This document shows positions 22,741 through 33,636 of a DNA stretch of 64,000 nucleotides, in pieces (the stretch's first letter is position 1; each line of letters begins with the position of its first letter). Below the pieces are notes generated by a model. The model was not told the DNA's origin and did no database searches. It saw only the letters and a list, made by a program, of their open reading frames with translations. Origin of the DNA: Porpolomopsis calyptriformis (lineage: Eukaryota; Basidiomycota; Agaricomycetes; Agaricales; Hygrophoraceae); assembly GCA_951640195.1 (NCBI GenBank), contig OX621173.1:1157780-1221779 (forward strand). Reading direction: 5' to 3'. Both the position numbers and the translations under genes were made by a program.

Positions 22741-25700
22741 TCGACTGTGCGTGAATGTCATCCCGAACAAGCAGCAGCTTCACGATGGTATAATGCCCTC
22801 CATTCACTAGAAGGGTGGTTTGAGTCTGCTTGAACCTTATCCCGAGCAAGCAGCAGGTTTACGATGGCGACGATGGCGTAACGTCCACTCTCAGCAGTAC
22901 CACACGAGTCCTTCAAACGTTATCCGAAGTAAGCAGCAGCTTTGCTATGGCATCATGTCCATTCTTGGCTGCATATGAATGGGGCGTTCGACCATACACG
23001 TCCTTAGAGTCTGCTTGAACGTCATCCCGAAAAAGCAGCAGCTGTGTGATGGCACCATGCCCACTCCCAGCTGCGTACAAAAGGGGGGTTCGATCATACG
23101 AGTCCTTCGAGTCTGCTTGGACATCATCCTGAGCGAGCAGCAGCTTTACGATGGCATCATGCCCGTTCTTAGCTGCGTACAAAAGGGGGGTTCGGCCATC
23201 AGAGTCCTTCGAATCCGCTTGAATGTCATCCCGAATAAGCAGCAGCATTACGATGGCATCATGCCCATTCTGAGCTGCATACAAAAGGGGCGTTCGACCA
23301 AATGAGTCTATTGAGTCCGCTTGAACGTCATCCTGATCAAGCAGCAGCGTTACGATGGTATCGTGCCCATTCTGAGCCGCATACGAAAGGGGTGTTCGAC
23401 CATACGAGTGCTTCAAGTTTGATCGAACGTCATTCCGAGAAAGCAGCAGCTTTACAATGGCGTCATGCCCATTCTGAGCTGCATACGAAAGGGGCGTTCG
23501 ACCATACAAGTCCTTCGAGTCCGCTTGAGTATCGCTCTGCGCAAGCAACAGCTTTACGATGGCATCATGCCCATTTTGACCTGCGTACGAAAGGGACGTA
23601 CGACCGTTCATGTCCTTCGAATCCGAGTGAACGTCATCCCGGGAAAGCAGCAGCTTTACAATGGCATCATGCCCATTCTGAGCTGCATATGAAAGGGGGG
23701 TTCGACCATATGAGTCCTTCAAGCCTGCTTGAATATCATTCCGATCAAGCAACAGCTTCACAATGACATCAGGCCCATACTCAGCTGCGTACGAAAGGGA
23801 CGTACGACCCTCCGAGTCCTTCGAGTCCGATTGAATGTCATCCCGAGAAAACAGCAGCATTACGATGGCATCATGCCCATTCTGAGCTGCATATAAAAAC
23901 GTTCGACTATATGAGTCTTTCGAGTCCGCTTGAACGGCATCCCGAGCAAGCAACAGCTTTAGGATGGCACCATGCCCATTCCTAGCGGCATACCAATGGG
24001 GCATTCGACCATATTTGTCCTTCGAGTTTGATCGAACGTCATTCCGAGAAAGCAGCAGCTTTACAATGGCGTCATGCCCATTCTGAGCTGCATACGAAAG
24101 GGGCGTTCGACCATACAAGTCCTCTGAGTCCGCTTGAGTATCGCTCTGCGCCAGCAACAGCTTTACGATGGCATCATGCCCATTTTGACCTGCGTACGAA
24201 AGGGACGTACGACCGTTCATGTCCTTCGAATCCGATTGAACGTCATCCCGAGAAAGCAGCAGCTTTACAATGGCATCATGCCCATTGTTAGCTGCATACG
24301 AAAGGGGTGTTCCATGAAACGAGTCCTTCGAGTCCGATTGAACATCATCCCGAACAAGCAACAGCTTTACGATGGCCTCATGCCCATTCTGAGCCGCATA
24401 TGAAAGGGGCGTTCGACCATATGAGTCCTTCAAGCCTGCTTGAATATCATTTTGATCAAGCAGCAGCGTTACGGTGGTATCATGCCCATTCTGAGCCGCA
24501 TACGAAAGGGGTGTTCGACCATCCGAGCCCTTCGAGTCTGATTGAATGTCGTCCCGAGAAAGCAGCAGCTTTACGATGGCATCATGCCCATTCTGAGCTG
24601 CATACGAAAGGGCCGTTCGACCATACGAGTCCTTCGAGTCTACTCGAATGTCATCCCGAGCAAGTAGCAGCTTCATGACTGCATCGTGTCCTCTTTCAGC
24701 TGCATGTGAAAGTGGGGTCCGACCATAGCTGTCAGCCTCGTCTGGGTCTGCCTCGCTGTCAAGCTGGCTGCGGACAATCTCCTCCAAGCCCCAATAAGCC
24801 GGAATGTGGATGCTTGAAAATTCTTTGGAACATGTCGAATGTGACCAGCCCAACGATAGTCGAACGTCAACATAACTTGACTAGCACATGCAACTTTGGA
24901 TCCGTCTCCAAGGAAACGCATTACGTAGCGTATGACACTTTTTTGGTGTCGACGCGCATGACTGCCCCAGTTCCGTGCTGCATAATCGAGAAGAGGGTTG
25001 TCTTCCAAGAGGGATTCGAACTCGGCATCACTACTGCAGTAGCCACGCGCGAATACGTCGAAAGAAAGATAGGTGAGACATGTTTTCGCCATTGAAGCCT
25101 CAGCGTTTGGAAATCGAGAATCCCGTTGGTTTTCAAAATATTCCTGAGTTGTATAGTCTGAATAGAACGCATGCTGAACATATTATTATGCCAATGGTTG
25201 TTCTACTCACGAGCGAGGCGAACAACTTCCTTGTCAATCACAACTAGTCCCGCACACACAGAAGTCAGCTTCGTTTCAAAGACGAGAGCCAGGTCATCCA
25301 TCTCCGTCATGTTGGGTGAAACAGTAAGAGCATACCGAAGCTCTTGAAAAGTCAGTGGTCGGGTCGCATACACGATCCATGACAGAACCCGCATCGCCAA
25401 GTCTTTTGTGTCCGTTTGCCGTTCGATTCGTTTCATAGCTTCATCGTAAATTTGATCTATCTCGTCTGGAAGATTATCCAGAGCATGAAGCACAGCTTTC
25501 TCACTATCCTGTTTTGGAAGTGCATTTACATGCAAGCGTGCTAGTAAAAACCTTGGTAGAAGGTCAAATGCGAAACATTATGAAACATGTTGGAGAAGCT
25601 CACATGCCCTTGGCGCTGTCAACAATTCGTTTGGTGGCGAGATCTTGCAGATTAACTAAATCTGGAAAATCAGCAAGCTGGTTTTGAACGTATTTCGTTA

Positions 25701-26301
25701 TATCTTCATCAGTCGCACGAATATCGACCCGGTATGCATCGCGAAAGTACTGTTCAATCGAAGGAATGTCACGCGACGTCACCATCAGGTTAATGGATCC
25801 AGAGAAAGACCGAAGAGCTTTTAAAAGGTTTACCCGAGATCCGTTGTTGTCAGAACATTCATCCAGGGCATCCACGACAATGAATACTTTGGCGTATGTC
25901 TTGATTTCCTGTTTCAACAGTTCGCTAAGTTCATCAAGAGTGGGCAAAGTACTTTGGTTTTGGTGGTGATCGTGAAATGACTTGATGTTGTCAGATATAA
26001 AAGGATGATCTTGGACGAGCTGCTTGAGTAGACTTGCGATGAGGTTTGTGACTGTTTGCATCGTCTGTTCTTTGTAGTTGCAGTATACACACGCTATCCC
26101 AACATTGCTGCCTTTGAAGAACGTTTGGAGGTGGTTAACAACGAGAGATCTAGGGGAGAGCCGCAATTAGACAATCGACGAGCGGCGTAGACAAAAGTAT
26201 TACGTCAGGATCGTTTTTCCAACACCAGCTGAATCAAAAATAATCCATCGAGTCGGAATCACAGAGGTAGATAAGTCTTACGATTTCTGGGACACCACAA
26301 C

Positions 26302-26316
26302 CATCAGCAAAAGTGC
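26302..26316 (+). repeat. Left terminal inverted repeat of the transposon
   Basis: CATCAGCAAAAGTGC matches the right end at 14 of 15 positions. It abuts the receptor sequence directly. Confidence 0.85.
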
Positions 26317-26664
26317 AATATCTATTTCAGGCCTGGTAAGGTCCAAGCAACCAGGTCAGACATTGTCAGCCAATGTCTTGACTGAGATTCTTCGAGTCGA
26401 AATAGATATTGGCTGACAATGCCATACCAATTAACCAGTCATCATACAATCTTACCCCGAGTTAGGATCTCCTTGGGAAGGCTCTGCAATCTAGCTCCCA
26501 AGATGGCAGGCACATGGGATTCTCATCACCTGCAGGGTGTCACCTTGCATTGTATTGTAATGTCTGACCGTCTCATCACCATGCAAGGTACTGTACTGTA
26601 ATGTCAATAAAATTTCTTTAACTTCCATTGGCTGAGAGAAGCGAGAAGTATTGGACTATTGATG
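26317..26664. other. Left subterminal region of the transposon
   Basis: The sequence 26399-26421, GAAATAGATATT overlapping ATTGGCTGACAATG, is the reverse complement of two separate upstream pieces. AATATCTATTTC at 26317-26328 pairs with the first part and CATTGTCAGCCAAT at 26361-26374 with the second. Such subterminal repeats are usual transposase-binding sites in CACTA-like elements. No gene is seen up to the transposase stop. Confidence 0.6.
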
Positions 26665-29600
26665 TTACAATGTTCCATAGTCTTCGTACATATCCTCCTC
26701 ACCATCCGACCACCTCTCCTCGCCATCTTCGGGACCCAATTCTCCATCATCGCCATTGTCTCCCCCCACATTCTCATCATTCACGTCCAATTCCTCCAGG
26801 TCCTGCTGATACCCGTAATCCAACTCCTCTTCATCTCCTTCATAGTCCTCGTTATTTCCTCTGCTGTCACTGTCGTTGTCACTGTTGGTGTCGCCGGCAG
26901 GGTCGCTGAAATCTAGGCTCCACGTAGCCTTATAACCAATGCCCCCACCCAAGTACTGCATTACCAAGTCTCGGTCTGCAAACCTAGACTACATATTAGT
27001 TTGTTGGATGGTAATAAAATGTAACTCACATAGAAACATAATAATAAACCCAGTCTTCATTATTTTCATTTGGTGGATGAGCAATCGACGGTCCTAGAAG
27101 CTCCCTAGTCTTTCCATAAGCGAATGCTGGAATGAGATGGACACCACAAATGATGTCCTTTGGGTCCAGAAACCCAAATGCTTCATTGCCGTCGCTGGCA
27201 GGGATAAAGCTAAGGCGGTACAGGCGCTTTGCCTGCCAACCTGATTTGTAAGATAAATCACGGCCTAGCCATCTTACCCATAAGAATTCAATCTTTTGCG
27301 GCCCATAGACTACCTGCGTCTCGGGATCCTTGTAGCAGACGTACGTATGAAAAACCCCAATGATACAAGCATACCAATAAGGGTGTTTGTCCATCTCAGT
27401 TTGATCCTCATAAGTGAGAACCATGATATCAGCGTGGGTGCGAGGGTTCAACGAATCTTGTGACCGGAGCATGTCGTACGTGGTGTAATTGACGCGAAGG
27501 ACTTTATGTCAGTAGATTCTACCATGGACAAATGAAAGTGCGGCCCTTTCTTCGTCTGGGAAGGTCTCCTCATCCCCATCATATGTTTTCCCATGGAGCC
27601 AGTGGAGGATATAATCCTTTAGTTTTGGCACAAAGTCCTATCACACAAGTAAGATAAAAAGACATTAGCGAGCAGTAAATGCTTGCCTTGAGAGCCGGAT
27701 CATCAGTGTGCATTGAGACCCATTCCGCAATGTTCAACAGGAAACAAGTTGACTCAGACATGTGGTGGTGAGCTGAGGGGGGGGTGTAGGGTAGCAGGTC
27801 TTGTTCCTCGAAGCGCAACGCAGCCGTTTCTTCTGTGAGTCTCTGTCTTGCTTCATCTACAGCCTGATGTCGGATGCGAATATTCCTCAAGACTTGTTCG
27901 CGCCATTGGTGTTTACTGATCTGTTGAGTAAATTGAATTTTGTTCATCCTTGAAATAGAACCGCTTCACTCGGCAGTGTTCAAGTTCACCCTGCAAACAA
28001 AATGAGCTGTTACTTAAAGATAGATAGACTTGAATATTATGTACCACTTGAGTGTTATAATTGTCTGTTGTACCATAAAATTGAATCATCTTCATGTAGT
28101 CACCGAGTGCATGAAGTTTGTACGTAGAAAGATTGAACTGTTTCTTTTTTTTGTTACTTGATTTTGAGTGCCCTGCTACGTCACTGGGATCAGCTCTCTG
28201 CTTCCCTTTTGCTGTGCTTCCTGCTCTGCGTCGTTCTCGTGCAGCAGCTTCCTGAGGTAACTCGCGCGTTGCAAAGGCAGCGCATGTGGTCATCTTGAAT
28301 TTTCTGAGAATTCTACCAAGCTCAGTAGTCATCGCGTCAAAAAAAGCGATCGTCGTTTCAGTGTGAAGTCGAAGCTTAGCACATGCATGCCAAGTTGCAA
28401 GGGTGAACAGGAGATCAAGAATGATCTTGTTGTGTTGAGGAGGAAGGAGTCCTTCGAAGACTGGAATCGAACACTACAAGGTATAGATAGTATTAGTTGG
28501 ATATAGCGATTGAAAGGTTGGACATACCTGTAGTAAGTCTTCGAAATCTCATCCTGCTAATTTCTTCATTTCCAAAGTGTTGTTGCTGAATCGTCGTATT
28601 GTATTATTTCCAAAGGTAGGTACCATACGAAATCTGTATAAAACATTGAGCAAAATTCCGGTACGACTTCAAAGTCCCACTGACCGTTTATTAAGTTGCT
28701 GAATTGTGGACCCCTTTGCCGCATCCAGTATTCGAATAAGATGTGTGAAAGTAGCCTTCCACACACCCAATTCAAACTTGTGCAACAGATCAGGCACGAA
28801 CATTGAATAAAAATTGAAATAAAGCGTTGAGAACACGCTTGAGAATGCGTTCTGGAAGTAGTTAGATACTTTAGATATGGAATAGAGGGATGTAACTCAC
28901 CTGAACGGGGACCAAAGACATAGGCCCAAGTACGTTGTCGATTGGTTTACTAGTAAGCGAATATCCCTTCTTGAATATCCAGGTGCGAACCATTTCGACT
29001 TTATTTCTTAGTGGCTGGCTGTCTTTTCATATGTTGTTGCAACGTTGGGTATCGATTTTAGTGCCAAGACATGAGATGTCGTCTTTCTTGATAAGGCAGC
29101 ACGGGCAGGGGCATTGACCTAGTGATTTAATAGATGCAAGAAGGACTCTAAAAGTGCAACAGTCAGAATGATGTCGCAAACATGAATACATGTACCTACT
29201 TCTCTGGATAATCAGCAGAGTAGGTAAAGAAGCGCGGGAACACTCGGTGCTCGATCCCATCTGAGAATTTGATGACTATACCATGTTTATATGCGTGCTC
29301 GAAGTCCCCATCAAGAATGACTTTCCAGATGGCATGGACAAGTTCACGCTTCAACTGCGTGAGGACTGCAGGGCTTGCAGTTTTGCCAAAAAAGTCCTTG
29401 TAAGCATCTTGTATTGTATCTGGGAGCTGGAAGTCGTGAGCGTGTGATGATCTACTATTGGTAAAATAAACATACTGATGGGATATAAGCTATATGGTGA
29501 GCCGAAAACGAGGTTGGTTTACCTCACACATACTTGGACTGGTTACCAAAATATAGATAGATGGGCCATAGGGAGGCCATCCCAAAATTGGCCAGATGGG

Positions 29601-30852
29601 TAGCATCGGACTAAAGCATTACTGCTGCGATCACAATTTCTCGGTCGCATCCTGGTTCTCGTGGCTGGGATGTAATCTTCTTGTGTTCATCCAAGAATGC
29701 ATCAGAGTTGTACACTTCTGAAATCACCCGTTCAGGGGGGAGATCGGGAGACCACTGCTAAAAGAGCCGGAAAGGGGTCAAATGAAATGATCTTGCGGTT
29801 GCCTCTTGAAAGGCAGACTTGATAACCTCGATTATCCGTCGATAAAAAACGTTCTTGACTTCAAACTTGGGTGTAGACTCCTCATTGGATACGGATTCGC
29901 GGTTTTCACTGGGCAATGGTAGGAAAACTGATGTTTCATTCCAGCCATCCTTGTCTGAAAATCCAGCACCCATATATTCATCGAGATGCTTGTTCTCTTG
30001 GGCAGCGCTGAAGTTGGCCAAGTGGTCGACATTGAACCCATCTGCAAGAATAACATTGCTGACCAGGGAATCGAGGTCGGTAATTGATTTGGTATTTGAG
30101 CCATTGTAGAACCACATCATTAAGTTACAAGTTGTTGAGTTAAGGAAAGGCATGTATAGGTTTTTTGCAATGGTGGAAAATGATTCTCCAAGGCCTGACC
30201 ACCAGTTCCCAGTTGTCCGATCACCCACCGCGAGCCCAGGAGCATCGCACAAGGCATCCAGAGAGGTGTCTTGATCGGGTTCGTACGTTGGGATATGAGG
30301 ATATTGCCGGAAGAGCCCAAATTCGTTTGGCTTGCTTTCATAGAAAGGGGGGTTGGAGGGAGGGTCAGGATCGGGAACTTGAGGCACAGGTTCAGGGTTT
30401 AGAGCTGAATTTGGAGTGGTGCGGATTGAGATGCGAGGGATTGGTGGGGGCATATGGGGGACATGGGTTGTAGATGATGGGAGGTAGTCATTATATTGTC
30501 TAGGAAATCGTCTAACTCGCCCTGAAACTGTCGCTTGCAGTGTGAATGAAGGCGGATCAGCTGTCTGTACATTATCGTCGCCTATCTATTGTCTTTCATA
30601 AGTTGTGAAATTTCTAGAGAGAATGATGGGGCGTACCTGTGTATTATCTACTTCCAGACCTCCCAGTTCTTCCGCAACATCTCCACCAAGTTGACAAGCA
30701 ACTTTTGCAGCTCGTTCAGCTGCGGATCGGTCTTGATCTTTCTGCAGGATGCGGGAAATCCGCTGGAAGGCCTTCTTGCATGTGTTTCGATGCCTGGTGA
30801 GTCCGTGGCTGTTCCTGAATTCCCTCCCGCATCCTGAGCATACAAAACTCAT
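26665..30852 (-). pseudogene. Plavaka-type transposase, decayed
   Basis: Read on the minus strand from 30852: a C2H2 zinc finger (CSGCGREFRNSHGLTRHRNTC), a proline-rich linker, then family blocks LWPIYLYFGNQSKYV, LKRELVHAIWKVILDGDFEH, FPRFFTYSADYPEK, a CPCPCC cysteine knuckle, VPDLLHKFELGVWKATF, FNLSTYKLHALGDY, YGTTDNYNTQ, GELEHCRVKRFY and an acidic C-terminus. This order fits basidiomycete Plavaka transposases as I remember them. Several introns are needed. Stops interrupt the frame where conserved residues are expected: TAG for Trp after FRLF (about 29757) and before SDATHL, and TGA for Arg after KYV and before KDSQPL. No functional transposase can be read. Confidence 0.8.
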
Positions 30853-30979
30853 CGGTATGAGCCTAAGGTGTTGGTCGGGATTAAGTTAATCCCATCACGT
30901 GTTGAGCGCGTTTAGTTTTGGGGTTCCGAAATCTTACTTCCTTCTAACTATCACCTCTCCCTCCAACGCCCCTCCCACC
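30853..30979. promoter_or_regulatory. Shared divergent promoter inside the transposon
   Basis: Only 127 bp separate the start codons of the transposase (-) and the DUF6698 gene (+), so both are probably driven from this interval. No specific box is recognised. Confidence 0.5.
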
Positions 30980-32799
30980 ATGCCAGCACATCCATCTTCA
31001 AATAACAGCCAGGACTCTCAGGATGAAGAGCAAGAACACCCAAGACGTAGACGTGATGAGGATCAACCTGAGGAGAGAATCCATAAACAACAAAAGTAAG
31101 TCTACTGGCTGCTTGTAAATAATGCTTACAGCTGTGTTTTGTTCAGATCAATGCGTCTTACACCATTTTTGAGACTCGCGTGTTGGCTTGCGCGTAGTTA
31201 CAACCCCTTTATCTTTTATCCGCTTGTCTTTGATGTTGGACTGCGTGACGGTGTCCACGTCGACAGTGATGATGAAGAGGTGACAATCCAGTACGTCTCA
31301 TATAATATTAATCAAGTATGCGTTATTACTCTAACAACTTACAGGATGAGTGAGAAGCGACGCAAAGAGCTTCTCAAGGCGTACAAGACGATTACGAAGG
31401 CATTACCTGAGTTCATAAACAACAAGGATCAGTATATAAATGAACCTGGGAAGTTGGAGGATCTCACAAGAGCGGTATGTCCCTAATTAATTATTCTACT
31501 CAAAATATACAACATGTTTGCCCTCCAGATGAACACAGGAGCGTGTGCAGCACGTTCTGACGACGTTAGCAGTCTACGCAATGACGGACTTGCTTACGTC
31601 GCCCTCAACCTTCCAATGAAGGTGATCCATCCTCATATCCCCTCCAAGAGCCTGAAAGCTGCCACGAGAGGTTTTAACCACAAGGTTCTTGGCTGACTTC
31701 TGTGTCCTATCAAGTACCTCAAGGATTGGAATAAGCCTGAGAAGAAGTATGTCATTTTTTATATTGTATGTATCTAATCTCATCCGCAATTCTAGAATTT
31801 TAGAAAAGCTTGCTCAGGGTACCATACCTGTTACTTCACGCGACTTACCCGTCTTCCTTTTTGAGAGTCCAGAAACATGGACACTGGGAGAGATCGACAA
31901 GGGCCTTTGTCGAGGTCCTCTCCTTGTCCGGGTGAGTTTTCCTCCGATATCTTTTTTTCTTTATTCGCTCACTGTGGTCGAGGTCTGGCGGCACATTTTC
32001 ACGTCTCCCTCATCAGCCACGAAGGACTCATCTGGCCCGATATGCACAAAGGCAGGTCAAGCGAAGTTGAATGACCTGGAGCATGTCACCCCTCGTACTA
32101 TTGCTTATGCTGCCTTACATGTAAGTCTTTTTTTTCACGCCATAGATATCAAACACTGAGGGACTTTGCAGGCCCGTTGGTTCCTTTGTTCTGAAGACAA
32201 TTGGAAGGTCAAAGACAAGAGGTTCGACAAAGAAGACTTCTTCAATGCAATTGTGGAGGCCTTCGAGACATACCCCAATGATCAGTGGGCCATAGACACT
32301 CTCAAATGGTGGAACGAGTGATTATTGTATCGGATTTATTCTCGGTTTGCTACTCAATGTATGTTATAGCCAGGTGTTTAAAGGGACCGTCAAAGAAAAT
32401 CAACAGGAAGACTCCATAAACGGATCAAACAATATCTCGGATATGTTCGAGCAACGTTGCCTCTGCCGAGCAGCTATGACTACTAATTCGACAGGAGATG
32501 GGGGTTCTGCTCAGGAACGCCAAGGAGAACATCTGCCGACTGAGAGAGAACTCGAACGCCAGGATGGACCTTCGCATGAGCGTGTGCAACAGTGCCAACC
32601 AGATCGTCCTGCTACACCTCCCTCCCCGTTAAGCTCTAACCATGAACGTGATGACGAAGAGAATCCCAGACTGTGCAACATTGGAAACGGCCCTAACACA
32701 CTGGAAGAAGACTCTCCCCCTCGTCGCCGTACCCTTGCCCACAAGACCCCTGCAAAAGGGAAGGCCATGCAACGCAAGAGAACCAGGCGGGCGAACTGA
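30980..32799 (+). pseudogene. DUF6698 protein gene carried by the transposon, with a premature stop
   Basis: Exons 30980-31095, 31147-31290, 31345-31474, 31529-31746, 31796-31931, 31983-32120, 32172-32317 and 32370-32799 all join in phase. Recognised DUF6698 blocks are NTGACAARSDDVSSLR, GFNHKVLG, LCPIKYLKDW, RGPLLVRVWRHIFTSPSSA and HVTPRTIAYAALHARW, ending in DTLKWWN. The last exon adds a disordered, charged tail of about 140 residues ending in basic RKRTRR. An in-frame TGA at 31694-31696 sits between GFNHKVLG and LLCPI, where relatives have Arg, consistent with CGA to TGA. DUF6698 proteins are abundant in agaricomycetes and of unknown function. Its position inside the element suggests a transposon accessory gene; that is an inference. 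Confidence 0.72.
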
Positions 32800-33296
32800 C
32801 CCTACTACTCATGATCGATTACTTACTGCCCTCGCAAGCACTTTGATGCTACCTCAATTTTCTGTCTCGATTACTCCTGCATTTGCTTCCTTGCTGCATA
32901 CCTCCATCCAACATACCCTGCATTCACGTCTCTGCATCGATTCAAGGCTTTCAGACTTGTTATTTTTCGTACACATCACTGCCATATCATGTATTACAAT
33001 ACCAATAAACTGCATTGTACTGCATTGTACTGAATTGTATGAGATTGTCATGATATCTATCTATGATGTCCAAGGTATAGTATCCCATTCTTTTCCTTCT
33101 ATATATTGCAAGGGATGCCGTTGCAAAGCCTTATCATTTTTCGGCCGCATTGTCATTGAGCAACTAAATTGTGATTTTGTATGGCACATTGTCATTTTTT
33201 AAGTCGGTGTTATGGAATACATTGTGGTACCAAGTAGGCAGACATTGTCCTCAATTGTGGACAATGTCGATGCTTACCTAGCAGGACCTTTCTAAT
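32800..33296. other. Right subterminal region of the transposon
   Basis: No gene is seen. GACATTGTCC at 33241-33250 and its reverse complement at 33259-33268 form a 10-bp hairpin with an 8-nt loop. The GACATTGTC core recurs near the left end (26359-26367), which supports a role in end recognition. A short tandem CTGCATTGTACTGCATTGTA lies at about 33009-33028. Confidence 0.55.
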
Positions 33297-33311
33297 GCGC
33301 TTTTGCTGATG
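33297..33311 (-). repeat. Right terminal inverted repeat of the transposon
   Basis: Read inward on the minus strand it is CATCAGCAAAAGCGC, differing from the left end at one position. It is followed outward by the AC target duplication. Confidence 0.85.
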
Positions 33312-33622
33312 ACGTCTGTGACATTCCGTCCCGCCAACTCTGGAATGTTGGGGATTCGAGCAGCCAGTGACCCGTGCCCTTTTCATGGATTTGTAGAAAT
33401 TGGCTCTGTGATGCCTTGAAGTTGAGGGGAGATAGCCAGAGTGCGATGTCATGACGCTCTGAGTCTTATCGTTGAAGTAGAATTGGTAATTGAAGCTTGA
33501 TAACTTACCATCATCGTAGCTGGAGTCAGAATTGATAGTCAGATTCTGATCCCCGGCAACGATGTTGACTTGGCTCTTGTCAAAACCAATAGTTTGTGCA
33601 GTGAGCATAGTGTCAGACATAC

Positions 33623-33636
33623 ACGTGATCTCTCAT
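33623..33636. repeat. Target site duplication of the LINE, copy at the poly(A) end
   Basis: ACGTGATCTCTCAT is identical to 34831-34844 and lies directly beside the T tract at 33637-33657. It is only a few bases 5' of the receptor start codon on the minus strand. Confidence 0.9.

Larger units (their letters stand above)
26302..33311. mobile_element. Plavaka-type DNA transposon inserted in receptor exon 2
   Basis: The element is 7,010 bp. Its ends are imperfect 15-bp terminal inverted repeats: CATCAGCAAAAGTGC on the left and, read inward from the right, CATCAGCAAAAGCGC. Both flanks carry AC (26300-26301 and 33312-33313), and removing one copy plus the element rebuilds receptor exon 2 at exactly the length seen in the intact copy. 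I infer a 2-bp target duplication. Inside are a decayed transposase on the minus strand and a divergent DUF6698 gene on the plus strand. Subterminal hairpins with GACATTGTC lie near both ends. The Plavaka assignment rests on recognised transposase motifs; Plavaka is a basidiomycete group related to CACTA elements. Confidence 0.85.
22741..33620 (-). pseudogene. NACHT-ankyrin receptor split by a 7-kb transposon and frameshifted
   Basis: The gene mirrors the one at 11.1 kb. Exon 1 is 33509-33620 (MSDTMLTAQTIGFDKSQVN). Exon 2 is 33312-33458 plus 26282-26299, cut by the DNA transposon. Exon 3 is 26204-26228 (P-loop PGVGKTILT). Exon 4 is 25604-26149 (Walker B FIVVDALDEC, sensor MVTSRD), exon 5 is 25211-25551, and exon 6 starts at 25157. 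Intron positions and phases equal those of the other copy. In exon 6 one base is missing near 24816-24822, so the ankyrin frame (from 24853) is not continuous with the upstream frame. About 18 repeats follow to a stop at 22913. Further out-of-frame repeat remains (HYTIVKLLLVRDDIHAQ) extend to about 22741. It is thus broken in three ways and cannot give an intact receptor. Confidence 0.88.

Noticed and set aside
22913..24853. Regularly spaced near-identical 102-bp units could suggest a CRISPR-like or satellite array.
   Set aside because: The period is a multiple of three, the product is a classic ankyrin repeat, and a eukaryotic gene context surrounds it.
32347..32799. Independent small gene downstream of DUF6698.
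   Set aside because: A 52-bp intron (32318-32369) joins it in phase to the DUF6698 frame, so it is better explained as that gene's last exon.
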